Assembly: GCF_014200595.1 (NCBI RefSeq)
Contig: NZ_JACHCG010000001.1
Coordinates: 558,001-622,000, forward strand
From: Pedobacter cryoconitis
GTDB lineage: Bacteria > Bacteroidota > Bacteroidia > Sphingobacteriales > Sphingobacteriaceae
Direction: 5' to 3'
Length of the DNA: 64,000 nt
Each line of letters opens with the position of its first letter. Positions within the stretch are counted from its first letter, which is position 1. The notes under the pieces are model-generated. The model saw only the letters and a list, made by a program, of their open reading frames with translations, was not told the origin of the DNA and did not search any database. Position numbers and translations under genes: made by a program. Shown piece after piece: positions 16,243 through 24,372 of the stretch.

Positions 16243-16710
16243 ATGAATTCCGACACCCCAATTAATGTGCTTTATGTGGATGATGAAGTTCATAATCTTA
16301 ACTCTTTTAAAGCCGGCTTTAGAAGGAAATTCAACATTTTTACGGCAGAATCTGCTGTAGAGGGACGGAAGGTATTAGAAACTGAACTTATTCATGTCAT
16401 TATCACCGATCAACGCATGCCGGTTACCACTGGTATCGAATTTCTGGAATCAATTATTCCGGATTTTCCTGATCCGATCCGAATATTGCTGACCGGTTAT
16501 GCGGATATCAACGCCGTTATTGATGCCATCAACAAAGGTCAGGTTTATAAATATATTCAAAAACCATGGATGGATGAAGATCTGAGGATCAACATCGAAA
16601 AAGCGTATGAGATCTATGCGCTGAGGAAAGAAAACAAAGAGCTTACTGAAGCTTTACTGGTTGCCAACAAACAACTTGAATTCCTGCTCAGACAAAACTT
16701 GCTTTCTTAA
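16243..16710 (+). CDS. Stand-alone response regulator with C-terminal coiled coil
   Basis: A 155-residue receiver protein: VLYVDDE, phosphoacceptor Asp in IITDQRMPVTTGIEF, LLTGYAD, and IQKPW with the invariant Lys. The last 35 residues form a charged helix ending ANKQLEFLLRQNLLS, probably a coiled coil. It is transcribed divergently from the E1/GNAT/kinase operon and its receiver is a close paralogue of the receiver in that operon's soluble kinase. No DNA-binding or enzymatic output is present, so it most likely exchanges phosphate with the operon's kinases. A strong terminator follows. Confidence 0.9.
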   Translation: MNSDTPINVLYVDDEVHNLNSFKAGFRRKFNIFTAESAVEGRKVLETELIHVIITDQRMPVTTGIEFLESIIPDFPDPIRILLTGYADINAVIDAINKGQVYKYIQKPWMDEDLRINIEKAYEIYALRKENKELTEALLVANKQLEFLLRQNLLS

Positions 16711-16719
16711 GTAAGTATA

Positions 16720-16761
16720 AAAAGCAAAAGGCAGGTGTATTTGCACCTGCCTTTTGCTTTT
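16720..16761. terminator. 18-bp perfect hairpin terminator
   Basis: Arms AAAAGCAAAAGGCAGGTG (16720-16737) and 16744-16761 are fully complementary around a 6-nt loop, with A/T-rich outer ends. It separates the receiver gene from the convergent rpoN gene and can serve both. Confidence 0.9.
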
Positions 16762-16792
16762 CTGGTCTCAGCCCCCTCGCTGAGTAACCGGC

Positions 16793-18265
16793 CTAAAGCT
16801 CTTTTCTTAACCTCGCTACAGGAATATTCATCTGCTCCCTGTATTTCGCAACTGTTCTGCGGGCAATATTATAACCTTGTTCTTTTAAGATCTCTGTGAG
16901 CTTCTCATCTGCCAGTGGCTTGCGTTTATCTTCATTGCCAATGCAGTCTTCCAGAATTTTCTTTACCTCTTTGTTCGATACTTCTTCACCACTTTCGGTC
17001 TGGATAGCTTCAGAGAAGAAAGACTTCAGTAAGAAAGTCCCGAATTCTGTTTGTACATATTTAGAGTTTGCTACCCTTGATACGGTAGAAATATCCATGT
17101 CAATTTTATCAGCAATGTCTTTCAGGATCATCGGGCGCATTTTACGTTCATCACCTGTCAGCAAATATTCATACTGATATTGCATAATGGCATTCATTGT
17201 TTTGAGCAGGGTTTGCTGACGTTGTTTAATCGCATCAATAAACCATTTTGCTGAATCCAGTTTCTGCTTCACAAATTGTACAGCCTCTTTTAGCTTTTTG
17301 TCTTTCTGTGCAGCTTTATCATAGTGCTGGAACATGTCTATATAAGAACGGCTCACTCTTAACTCCGGTGCGTTTTTTGAGTTTAAAGTCAAAATCAGAA
17401 CAGAGTCGTTGTTTGAAATATGGAAATCGGGGATAACCTGTAATTGCTTGGTTGTTACCTGGTTTGAATCACCTGGTTTGGGATTTAACCGAAGGATTTC
17501 TGCAATAATTTCCTTTAAATCTTCACTGTTTAAGCCTAATGACTTTTCAAGTTTGTCGTAATGTTTTCTTGTAAATTCGTCCAGGTAATTTTCTACGATC
17601 ATGATCGCTTTCTGGATAATCTGATTGTTCGGATCTTTTCTTCGCAATTGCAGCGTCAGGCATTCCTGTAAATCTCTGGCTGCAATTCCCGGAGGATCGA
17701 AGCTTTGAATCACTTTCAGCATTTCCAGTACGTCTTCTTCTTCGACCATTGCATTTTGTGAAAAAGCAAGATCATCAATCATAGAGGTAATTGGTCTGCG
17801 CAGGTAACCATCGTCGTCTAAACTACCGATGATCTGTTTACCGATAATAAAGTCCTGATCTGATAAAGGAACCAAATCAAGCTGTTCCTGAAGGCTTTCA
17901 AAGAAAGTACTCTCAATAGCTATCGGAGTTTCTTTCTTTTCCTCATCATCATCATTGTTATTGTAGGAAGTGCTGTAATCATTGCCACCATCATCCTGTA
18001 AGTAATCATCTACATTAAATTCATCAGTACTTTCTTCCTTTGACCCCCCGTCAAAATCATCAGGAGAATCATTCAGATCATCATATTCACTTTTAGGTTC
18101 TTCCGCGATCATTAAACTTGGGTCTTCGAGCGCCGGATTTTCTTCTAACTCTTCTTTTATTCTGGTGTCAAGGGAAACAGTAGGTACCTGCAACAGCTTA
18201 ATAAACTGAATTTGTTGAGGCGATAACTTTTGAAGTAATTTTTGTTGTAAATGTTGTTTAAGCAT
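16793..18265 (-). CDS. rpoN: RNA polymerase sigma-54 factor
   Basis: A 490-residue sigma-54. N-terminal Region I is glutamine- and leucine-rich (LQQKLLQKLSPQQIQFIKLL), an acidic Region II linker follows (about 60-115, many Asp/Glu and a poly-Asn/Asp stretch), then the core-binding and DNA-binding domains. The RpoN box reads ARRTVAKYREQ near the C-terminus and an HTH lies at DIDISTVSRVANSKYVQT in slightly diverged form. The ATG at 18265 is used because the upstream extension to a TTG would run into the promoter. It transcribes genes dependent on enhancer-binding activators. No such activator lies in the window. Confidence 0.96.
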   Translation of the reverse strand: MLKQHLQQKLLQKLSPQQIQFIKLLQVPTVSLDTRIKEELEENPALEDPSLMIAEEPKSEYDDLNDSPDDFDGGSKEESTDEFNVDDYLQDDGGNDYSTSYNNNDDDEEKKETPIAIESTFFESLQEQLDLVPLSDQDFIIGKQIIGSLDDDGYLRRPITSMIDDLAFSQNAMVEEEDVLEMLKVIQSFDPPGIAARDLQECLTLQLRRKDPNNQIIQKAIMIVENYLDEFTRKHYDKLEKSLGLNSEDLKEIIAEILRLNPKPGDSNQVTTKQLQVIPDFHISNNDSVLILTLNSKNAPELRVSRSYIDMFQHYDKAAQKDKKLKEAVQFVKQKLDSAKWFIDAIKQRQQTLLKTMNAIMQYQYEYLLTGDERKMRPMILKDIADKIDMDISTVSRVANSKYVQTEFGTFLLKSFFSEAIQTESGEEVSNKEVKKILEDCIGNEDKRKPLADEKLTEILKEQGYNIARRTVAKYREQMNIPVARLRKEL

Positions 18266-18295
18266 GTTTTGTAGAAAAGGTATTATGACCCGTTT

Positions 18296-18324
18296 CAAAA
18301 ATAAGCATTTGGTTTATATATCAA
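18296..18324 (-). promoter_or_regulatory. Candidate rpoN promoter
   Basis: Read on the minus strand, TATTTTTG (18303-18296) matches the Bacteroidota -7 consensus and TTG (18324-18322) stands 18 bp upstream. The box lies about 30 bp before the chosen ATG of rpoN, which supports that start over the upstream TTG. Confidence 0.5.
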
Positions 18325-18439
18325 CCATATTGTGGAACGAATATTGCGTTTGAATGTGTTTTTCCAATAAAAAAGCTTTGTTTTCGTAATAAAGTTTCTA
18401 TTTTTATTAGCAGTTGAACACCATGAAAAATTAAATACT

Positions 18440-18889
18440 ATGAGTTTTGTAAAAGAATTTAAGGAATTTGCCATCAAGGGCAATGTAGTCGACCTGGCAG
18501 TCGGTGTGATTATTGGAGGGGCATTCGGTAAGATTGTGACCTCAATGGTTAATGATTTGATTATGCCTCCTATCAGCTTATTAATTGGTGATAAGGGCTT
18601 TGTAAATTATTATATCCCTTTAAGTGATAAAGTGAGAGCATTTGTTGCTGCTAACCCTACTGCCTCTCTGGAAGATGCGAGAAAAGCGGGGCCTGTATTT
18701 GCATGGGGAAATTTCGCTACAGAAGTGATTAACTTCGTGATTCTGGCGTTCATTATTTTTCTAATGGTAAAAGCAATCAATCAACTGAAACGTAAACAAG
18801 AGGAAGTTGTTGTAGCTGAACCAGTTCCAACAAAAGAAGAAGTCTTGTTAGGTGAAATCAGGGATTTACTGAAAACAAGAAATATTTAA
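18440..18889 (+). CDS. mscL: Large-conductance mechanosensitive channel
   Basis: A 149-residue MscL, the osmotic safety-valve channel of the inner membrane. The N-terminal amphipathic helix [20 protein letters not shown] and the pore-lining TM1 ([20 protein letters not shown]) are canonical. The periplasmic loop is followed by TM2 ([18 protein letters not shown]) and a charged cytoplasmic helix ending [14 protein letters not shown] weak promoter match lies at 18377-18406 (TTTG, 18 bp, TATTTTTA). It is divergent from rpoN. Confidence 0.97.
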   Translation: MSFVKEFKEFAIKGNVVDLAVGVIIGGAFGKIVTSMVNDLIMPPISLLIGDKGFVNYYIPLSDKVRAFVAANPTASLEDARKAGPVFAWGNFATEVINFVILAFIIFLMVKAINQLKRKQEEVVVAEPVPTKEEVLLGEIRDLLKTRNI

Positions 18890-18905
18890 GCAATAGCTAT
18901 AGCCT

Positions 18906-18943
18906 AAAAAGGCCATCCTGTAAAATTACGGGCTGGCCTTTTT
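18906..18943. terminator. Hairpin terminator after mscL
   Basis: AAAAAGGCCA (18906-18915) pairs with TGGCCTTTTT (18934-18943), with a further partly paired interior, and is followed by a continuing T-run. It lies between mscL and the convergent ChaN-like gene. Confidence 0.85.
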
Positions 18944-18973
18944 TTGTTTTAAATACCAAACGTATTTATTTCG

Positions 18974-19828
18974 TTACTTACCTGTCAGAATGATATAATC
19001 TCCCAATTCTGCCTGTTTTGTCCAGTCTGGTTCTGTCGTATCCTTAGCTGCAAAACACGAAATATTAACCAGCGTCAGCTTCGGTGCATATTTTTTAAGC
19101 TGCGCAAAAGTGCCTAGTTTTTCATCACTGTGGAATCTTCCATTTACCTGGAAGATCTTTTTCTTCGGATTTAACTTGTTGTATTTAGCGATAGACCAGG
19201 CCATCGAGGCATCCCATAAATTTTGTGTCTGGAAGATTTTCATTCCACCCATATCATGTCCGCCAAGGGTTTCTGCAAACTTATCATAGTATCTTCCTGT
19301 CGCGGTATCAATAGGCAGTGGTGGTAAGAATTCTTTAGAAGCAGCAGGGAAATCATTCAGCTTGTTTAACCCTGAAAAGGTAACTGCATTGCTGTATCTG
19401 GTGGCTGCATTGGCTCCGATCACAGCTGCTTTATTTTCTTTGGCCAATTCAATCAATGGCTTATAATCTTTGTAATTATTCCACGCGCGCGCTTCTTTGA
19501 TGAAGTTCTTTTCGGAAATTACACCGGCCAGATATTCATTAAGTATAGGCTGTACATCGGTCGGGAACATTTCTAAAGAGACCGCTGTACCCGGATAAGC
19601 CTGGCTCATTTTACTGAATATCTGCGCTTCCAGTACATGCCCGATTGAATCATTATGTTCCTCACCAAAAAAAAGTACATCAACTTTTTTCATGTTTTGA
19701 ATCAGCTCTTCCACACTGATCGTTTTTCTCGTTTTTGTCTCAAATATTTTATAAGATTGATCATTATTCTGGGCAAATAAGGCTGTAGGGATCAGGACCC
19801 ACGCAAACAGAAGGAGTTTCTTTTTCAT
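18974..19828 (-). CDS. ChaN-like haem-binding/Tiki-superfamily exported protein
   Basis: A 284-residue exported protein with a cleavable signal peptide (MKKKLLLFAWVLIPTALFAQ). It belongs to the ChaN/TraB/Tiki fold: the metal- or haem-site motif FGEEHNDSIGH lies at about 53-63 and a second conserved block SLEMFPTDVQ at about 85-94. A C-terminal VNGRFHSDEKLGTF carries further family histidines. ChaN of Campylobacter binds haem, whereas other members are metalloproteases, so both functions are open. No lipobox Cys is visible at the cleavage point. The gene stands alone between two terminator or promoter regions. Confidence 0.85.
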   Translation of the reverse strand: MKKKLLLFAWVLIPTALFAQNNDQSYKIFETKTRKTISVEELIQNMKKVDVLFFGEEHNDSIGHVLEAQIFSKMSQAYPGTAVSLEMFPTDVQPILNEYLAGVISEKNFIKEARAWNNYKDYKPLIELAKENKAAVIGANAATRYSNAVTFSGLNKLNDFPAASKEFLPPLPIDTATGRYYDKFAETLGGHDMGGMKIFQTQNLWDASMAWSIAKYNKLNPKKKIFQVNGRFHSDEKLGTFAQLKKYAPKLTLVNISCFAAKDTTEPDWTKQAELGDYIILTGK

Positions 19829-19919
19829 ATCTTTTCGTATTTCTCAAAGTAACGCATAATTATTCACCGGCGAAAAAATGATGTTCACCGGGGTTTTACG
19901 CCTATATGAATGATCCCTG

Positions 19920-19950
19920 TTTAACAATGCAGATTTACTCCTTAGTTTTG
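19920..19950 (+). promoter_or_regulatory. Promoter of LiaF-like/LytS/LytTR operon
   Basis: TAGTTTTG (19943-19950) matches TAnnTTTG, with TTTA (19920-19923) 19 bp upstream. The predicted start site at about 19955-19957 favours translation from the ATG at 19976 and makes the earlier ATG at 19961 nearly leaderless. Confidence 0.6.
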
Positions 19951-19975
19951 ATCATAATAAATGAACATCAGGGTT

Positions 19976-20830
19976 ATGGAAAACTATAAATATAAAAACC
20001 GTTCTAACAGGGTATGGAGCGGTTTAATTCTGCTCATCATCGGCGCTGTCTTTTTGCTCCGGAATTTTGGTATTAATATACCTGACTGGATATTCAGCTG
20101 GCCTACTTTATTAATTTTAATAGGTTTGGTGATTGGTTTTAAACGCAGATTTCATGGTGGAGGATGGCTGATCATGGTGCTGGTCGGGGGTTATTTTAAC
20201 TTGCAGAACATCGTTGATTTTAACATGACACAATACTATATCGGAGCCGGATTTATAATTTTAGGCTTGTTTGTCATCTTTAAGCCCGTAAGTCCGCGCA
20301 AAAGAAGGTGGGAGAGAAGATTTGAAGATTACAAATGGACGGATTATACTAAAGGGCCCGCAGGTACATGGAATCATCCTTCAGCCGGGCAAACCGGCCC
20401 TGTGGATCCGCAAACTAATCCGGCAGGTCCGCAACCTGATCCGCTGCATGGGCCGGCTTCAGATCCTTATACCAGAACCCAGGCTACTGAAAATGATTAT
20501 GTAGACTCTGTGAATGTATTTAGCGGCAGCAAACAACAAATCTATTCCAAGAATTTTAAAGGTGGTGATGTCGTTTCCGTTTTCGGAGGATGTGAACTGG
20601 ATCTCACGCAGGCTGATTTTCCTGATAAGGTAGTTATTGAAGTTGTAGCCATATTTGGAGGGGTTAAATTAATTATTCCACCAACATGGGTAGTAGAATC
20701 ACAAGTGAGCCCGATATTCGGAGGGCTGGATGATAGCCGGACAATTAATCCGGTAAACAGCGAACCACTAAAAATAATTACAATAAAAGGAGTAGTTTTA
20801 TTTGGTGGAGTAAGTATCAGTAATTTCTAA
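19976..20830 (+). CDS. LiaF-like membrane protein
   Basis: A 284-residue inner-membrane protein. Four hydrophobic segments within the first 105 residues (the first begins VWSGLILLIIGAVFLL), a proline/glycine-rich cytoplasmic linker (about 130-175), and a C-terminal beta-helix-like region with repeated FGG turns: VSVFGGCELDL, VAIFGGVKLII, SPIFGGLDDS, VVLFGGVSIS. This is the LiaF / cell-wall-active-antibiotic-response C-terminal domain. LiaF-type proteins restrain sensor kinases of envelope-stress systems. An alternative ATG at 19961 would add five residues. The LytS kinase follows after 11 bp and then its regulator, so the three form a unit. Confidence 0.85.
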   Translation: MENYKYKNRSNRVWSGLILLIIGAVFLLRNFGINIPDWIFSWPTLLILIGLVIGFKRRFHGGGWLIMVLVGGYFNLQNIVDFNMTQYYIGAGFIILGLFVIFKPVSPRKRRWERRFEDYKWTDYTKGPAGTWNHPSAGQTGPVDPQTNPAGPQPDPLHGPASDPYTRTQATENDYVDSVNVFSGSKQQIYSKNFKGGDVVSVFGGCELDLTQADFPDKVVIEVVAIFGGVKLIIPPTWVVESQVSPIFGGLDDSRTINPVNSEPLKIITIKGVVLFGGVSISNF

Positions 20831-20841
20831 ACCAACAAATT

Positions 20842-21885
20842 TTGACCAATAACCCGCTGTTAACAAGAAAAGCACAAAAAACGGCAGCTATAATCTTTGT
20901 GGCCTGGGCAACTGCGTTTGTACTGCTGTTTTTTTATACGCTTAATTTCAGTTGGGTCGTGTCAGTTGCAGATAGTTTAATTACCAATACACTTTTAGTA
21001 CTCTGCTGTGTAGTGATTAGTATGGTACTGCGGTTTTATCAGCCAAAAGATGAAATTGTATTGTTTGTCATTGTACTGGCTATTGCGCTCTCTGTGCTGA
21101 TTACCTGGAGTTGCCGCTGCTTGTTAACCGGTATTTTTGCGCAGGACCGTACTTATATAAGTTTCCTGAATTTATCACTGGTATTCAGGTTCATTGTCAT
21201 CTTTGTTTTTCTGGCCTGGTGCGCCTTTGTAAATGTATTGTGGTACCGCCTGGAAGGACAATCCGAAATGCAGGAACGCCTTTTTACGGCTCAGAATTTA
21301 GCGAAGGAAGCAGAACTGAACAAGCTCAGGCATCAGTTGCAGCCCCACTTTTTGTTTAATAGCTTAAATTCTGTTTACGCGCTCACGATTGTGAATCCAA
21401 AAGAAGCCGGGACAATGATTACAAAATTAGCTTCTTTTTTAAGAGGGACCCTGAAAAGAGACGATGAAGTCTGGGTGAGTGTGGCCGAAGAAATGGATTA
21501 TATCCAGTTATATCTGGATATTGAAAAGGTAAGGTTCAGCCATCGTTTAAATCTTGATATTCAGATTGATGAAAATACTTTAAACCTGTCTTTGCCAGGT
21601 ACATTATTGCAGCCTATAGTAGAAAATGCCATCAAATTCGGATTGTACAATACTTCTGCGGCAATCCTGATTTCTATTTTCGTCAGGGTAGAAGGGAACC
21701 TGCTGATGGTGAGTGTTGAAAATCCATATGATCCGGAAACGAAAGCTACGGACGGTACAGGCTTCGGGCTTACTGCAATCCGCAGAAGGCTCTATTTGCT
21801 TTTTGCAGACAATACCTTACTGCAAACTTCTTCCACAGAGGATAATAAATATATTACTACGCTTAAAATACCACAGAAACTATGA
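20842..21885 (+). CDS. LytS/YehU-type sensor histidine kinase
   Basis: A 347-residue kinase: four predicted transmembrane segments (about 12-130), then a His_kinase domain with the phospho-His in LRHQLQPHFLFNSLNSVYAL (about residue 173), and an HATPase domain with LLQPIVENAIKFGL and GTGFGLTAIRRRL. The start is unusual: the first in-frame Met is far inside the membrane region, so the TTG at 20842 is the likely start. The stop overlaps the regulator's ATG by 4 bp. It probably signals through that LytTR protein, with the LiaF-like protein as modulator. Confidence 0.9.
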   Translation: MTNNPLLTRKAQKTAAIIFVAWATAFVLLFFYTLNFSWVVSVADSLITNTLLVLCCVVISMVLRFYQPKDEIVLFVIVLAIALSVLITWSCRCLLTGIFAQDRTYISFLNLSLVFRFIVIFVFLAWCAFVNVLWYRLEGQSEMQERLFTAQNLAKEAELNKLRHQLQPHFLFNSLNSVYALTIVNPKEAGTMITKLASFLRGTLKRDDEVWVSVAEEMDYIQLYLDIEKVRFSHRLNLDIQIDENTLNLSLPGTLLQPIVENAIKFGLYNTSAAILISIFVRVEGNLLMVSVENPYDPETKATDGTGFGLTAIRRRLYLLFADNTLLQTSSTEDNKYITTLKIPQKL

Positions 21886-22616
21886 TCACAACGATATTGA
21901 TTGATGATGAGCCGCTGGCGCGGGATATTGTAAAGCATTATCTGACAAGCTTCCCTGATATAACGGTCGTTGCAGAATGCAATGATGGTTTTGAAGGGCT
22001 TAAAGCAATTGCGGCTTTCCGTCCCGACTTTATCTTTCTGGATATACAGATGCCTAAAATCAATGGTTTTGAGATGCTGGAGCTGGTAGAGCATCCACCA
22101 GCAGTCATCTTTACAACCGCATTTGATGAATTTGCCATTAAAGCTTTTGAAGTTAATGCTGTTGATTATTTATTGAAACCGATTGAACAGGAGCGGTTTG
22201 AGCAGGCCATGCAAAGGCTGCCTGCAAAGTTAAAGCAGCCGGAGCTTACCCGGGAATTGCTGGAAACAGCTGCACAGAGCCCTTCACAGCACAATCGGGT
22301 AGTGGTTAAAAATAACGGGGTGATCAAAATTATTGCAGTGACAGATATTCATTACCTGGAAGCTGATGATGACCATGTGAAATTAAGTACTACAGAGGGG
22401 ATTTTTTATAAAAACAAAACCATGAGTTTTTTCGAAAAAACGCTGGATAGTGAACAATTTATACGGATTCACCGGTCTTATCTGATTAATCTTGCACAGG
22501 TCACTAAAATTGAATTGAAGGAAAAAGATAGTTATATCGTACTTTTGAAATCTGATATCTGGCTGCCTGTAAGTAAAACGGGCTATGTTAAGCTCAAGGC
22601 TGCCCTTGGTTTATAG
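21882..22616 (+). CDS. LytTR family response regulator
   Basis: A 244-residue regulator: receiver domain (1-115; LIDDE, phosphoacceptor Asp in FIFLDIQMPKINGFEML, TTAFDE, YLLKPI) followed by a LytTR DNA-binding domain (about 140-244; DIHYLEADDDHVKL, FIRIHRSYLINL). It is translationally coupled to the LytS kinase. About 60 bp downstream comes the rpmH promoter, with no clear terminator in between. The regulon is probably envelope-related, given the LiaF-like gene at the head of the operon. Confidence 0.94.
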   Translation: MITTILIDDEPLARDIVKHYLTSFPDITVVAECNDGFEGLKAIAAFRPDFIFLDIQMPKINGFEMLELVEHPPAVIFTTAFDEFAIKAFEVNAVDYLLKPIEQERFEQAMQRLPAKLKQPELTRELLETAAQSPSQHNRVVVKNNGVIKIIAVTDIHYLEADDDHVKLSTTEGIFYKNKTMSFFEKTLDSEQFIRIHRSYLINLAQVTKIELKEKDSYIVLLKSDIWLPVSKTGYVKLKAALGL

Positions 22617-22676
22617 AAATTTAAACAGCTTTAACACAGCGATCACAAATAAAAATGAAAACATAGGCTGCATGTA

Positions 22677-22708
22677 TTTGCATTTAAGAAAAAATCGCAT
22701 TATATTTG
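22677..22708 (+). promoter_or_regulatory. Canonical Bacteroidota promoter of rpmH
   Basis: TTTG (22677-22680), a 20-bp spacer and TATATTTG (22701-22708) match the Bacteroidota -33/-7 consensus exactly. It lies about 42 bp upstream of the rpmH ATG. It is the best promoter match in the window. Confidence 0.85.
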
Positions 22709-22750
22709 CACCTCTCAATTAAAAAATAATAGTTAAGATATCATACAGTT

Positions 22751-22909
22751 ATGAAAAGAACATTCCAACCTTCGCAAAGAAAGAGAAGAAACAAACACGG
22801 CTTCCGCGAAAGAATGGCTACAGCAAACGGTAGAAGAGTATTAGCTTCTCGTCGTGCAAAAGGAAGAAGAAAATTATCAGTTTCTGACGAACGTCGTCAC
22901 AAAGCATAA
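22751..22909 (+). CDS. rpmH: Large ribosomal subunit protein bL34
   Basis: A 52-residue ribosomal protein that is often missed because of its length. The sequence begins [20 protein letters not shown] and continues with [20 protein letters not shown], the diagnostic bL34 composition of Arg, Lys and few other residues. A perfect promoter lies upstream. It is followed by rnpA and yidD in the conserved rpmH-rnpA-yidD order; dnaA and yidC are not adjacent here. Confidence 0.97.
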   Translation: MKRTFQPSQRKRRNKHGFRERMATANGRRVLASRRAKGRRKLSVSDERRHKA

Positions 22910-22971
22910 TTTTGATTGCAGCACCTCTGGTGCTGGCAGATCATTTAGTCTGCAAATCTGCGATCAAAAAC

Positions 22972-23424
22972 ATGAAAAATTTTACCAAAGAAGAACGGTT
23001 ATGCAGCAGGAAATTATTAGACCTGCTATTTAAGAACGGTTCTTCTTTTTTAGTATATCCCTTTCGGGTTTCCTATCTGTTCATACCGGAGAAAAATGCT
23101 TTCCCTGTACAGGTAGTGGTTAATGTATCGAAAAAGCGGTTCAAACGTGCACACGACAGAAATCTGATCAAGCGCAGAATGCGTGAAGCTTACCGGCTGC
23201 TCAAATCATCGGCTCTTTATCCCTTATTAAATCATCCTGATCAATTGTTACTGCTCTCTCTCCAATTTGTTGGAAAGGAACATTATGATTATTCTTTTTT
23301 TGAAAAGAAACTGGCTAATGCTTTAAAAAGACTGATCCTGACTGTTGACCCGCCTGTGAAAACTGTAGCTGCTGCTCCAACTGAAAAACCAGTACCTTCA
23401 ACCCCAAAAGATGAAACTGATTAA
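22972..23424 (+). CDS. rnpA: Ribonuclease P protein component
   Basis: A 150-residue RNase P protein that assists the catalytic RNA in 5' processing of tRNA. The signature [13 protein letters not shown] lies at about 62-74, preceded by [11 protein letters not shown]. Compared with the usual 110-125 residues it carries a C-terminal tail of about 30 residues rich in Pro, Ala, Lys and Glu ([18 protein letters not shown]), probably disordered. The frame opens upstream at a TTG (22912) directly after rpmH, but the ATG at 22972 gives the normal N-terminus [10 protein letters not shown]. Its 3' end overlaps yidD by 14 bp. Confidence 0.95.
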   Translation: MKNFTKEERLCSRKLLDLLFKNGSSFLVYPFRVSYLFIPEKNAFPVQVVVNVSKKRFKRAHDRNLIKRRMREAYRLLKSSALYPLLNHPDQLLLLSLQFVGKEHYDYSFFEKKLANALKRLILTVDPPVKTVAAAPTEKPVPSTPKDETD

Positions 23425-23641
23425 ACAAATTATCGGCTGGTTCTTTTTGGCACTGATCAGGTTTTATCAGTTGTTTTTGTCTCCTTTACTAGGGGCCAGC
23501 TGTCGTTTTACGCCTACCTGCTCACAATACGGTGTAGAGGCGATCAAAAAGCACGGACCTTTTAAAGGCGGCTGGTTAACGCTTAAACGCATCGGACGCT
23601 GCCATCCCTGGGGAAAACACGGGCATGATCCTGTTCCTTAG
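23411..23641 (+). CDS. yidD: Membrane protein insertion efficiency factor
   Basis: A 76-residue YidD protein, which assists YidC-dependent membrane insertion at the inner membrane. Visible: an amphipathic N-terminal helix ([18 protein letters not shown]), the family core [20 protein letters not shown] with its three cysteines in CRFTPTCS, and [20 protein letters not shown]. It overlaps rnpA by 14 bp, so the two are translationally coupled. Confidence 0.96.
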   Translation: MKLIKQIIGWFFLALIRFYQLFLSPLLGASCRFTPTCSQYGVEAIKKHGPFKGGWLTLKRIGRCHPWGKHGHDPVP

Positions 23642-23672
23642 TTTATCAAGCTTACCTGAATTTTAAATCTAC

Positions 23673-23680
23673 TATATTTG
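23673..23680 (+). promoter_or_regulatory. -7 element directly before tsaB
   Basis: TATATTTG matches the -7 consensus, but its last base is only 6 nt from the tsaB ATG and no good -33 element lies at the expected distance. If used, the mRNA would be leaderless or nearly so. Confidence 0.4.
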
Positions 23681-23685
23681 CCTTA

Positions 23686-24372
23686 ATGGTTACGATACTT
23701 CAACTAGAAACAGCTACACAGGTATGCTCTGCTGCATTATCTGTCAACGGAGAGACGATCGCAGTAAAAGAACTTGCTGCACAGAATATTCATGCAGGAA
23801 GCCTGACTTTGTTTATCCGGGAGGTAATGGCAACTGCGGGGTTAACTTATACGGATCTGGATGCGGTTGCTGTGAGTAAAGGGCCGGGTTCTTATACGGG
23901 GTTAAGGATTGGTGTATCAACCGCGAAAGGACTTTGTTTTGCGCTGGATAAACCCCTGATCGGAATTGAAACGCTGAGAATGATGGCACAGGGGTTTTTG
24001 AAAACTGCGGATAACTATACAGGTTTAGTTTGTCCGATGATTGACGCCAGAAGAATGGAAGTCTTTACCGGATTATACGATCACGACCTGAATGAAGTAT
24101 TACCAGTGGAAGCTAAAATTATTGAGGAGAATTCCTATCAGGAACAATTGAAAACGCAGCAGCTCACTTTTATTGGTGATGGGGCAATGAAATGCAATAC
24201 TTTTATTATTTCTCCGAATGCGGCTTTCTCTGACCTTAATTTTAATTCTGCGTCAAATATGAGTCTATTGGCTTATAATGCTTTTACAACTGGTCATTTT
24301 GAGGATGTAGCTTATTTTGAACCTTATTATCTGAAAGATTTCGTAGTGACCCAGGCTAAAAAGAAAGTTTAA
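23686..24372 (+). CDS. tsaB: tRNA N6-threonylcarbamoyladenosine biosynthesis protein TsaB
   Basis: A 228-residue ASKHA-fold protein, partner of TsaD and TsaE in adding threonylcarbamoyl to A37 of ANN-decoding tRNAs. N-terminal LQLETATQVCSAAL, then SKGPGSYTGLRIGVSTAKGL at about 65-84, the family's strongest block, and MIDARRMEVFTGLY. Length is normal for TsaB. The stop abuts the end of the convergent outer-membrane protein gene with no spacer. Essential housekeeping function. Confidence 0.96.
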   Translation: MVTILQLETATQVCSAALSVNGETIAVKELAAQNIHAGSLTLFIREVMATAGLTYTDLDAVAVSKGPGSYTGLRIGVSTAKGLCFALDKPLIGIETLRMMAQGFLKTADNYTGLVCPMIDARRMEVFTGLYDHDLNEVLPVEAKIIEENSYQEQLKTQQLTFIGDGAMKCNTFIISPNAAFSDLNFNSASNMSLLAYNAFTTGHFEDVAYFEPYYLKDFVVTQAKKKV

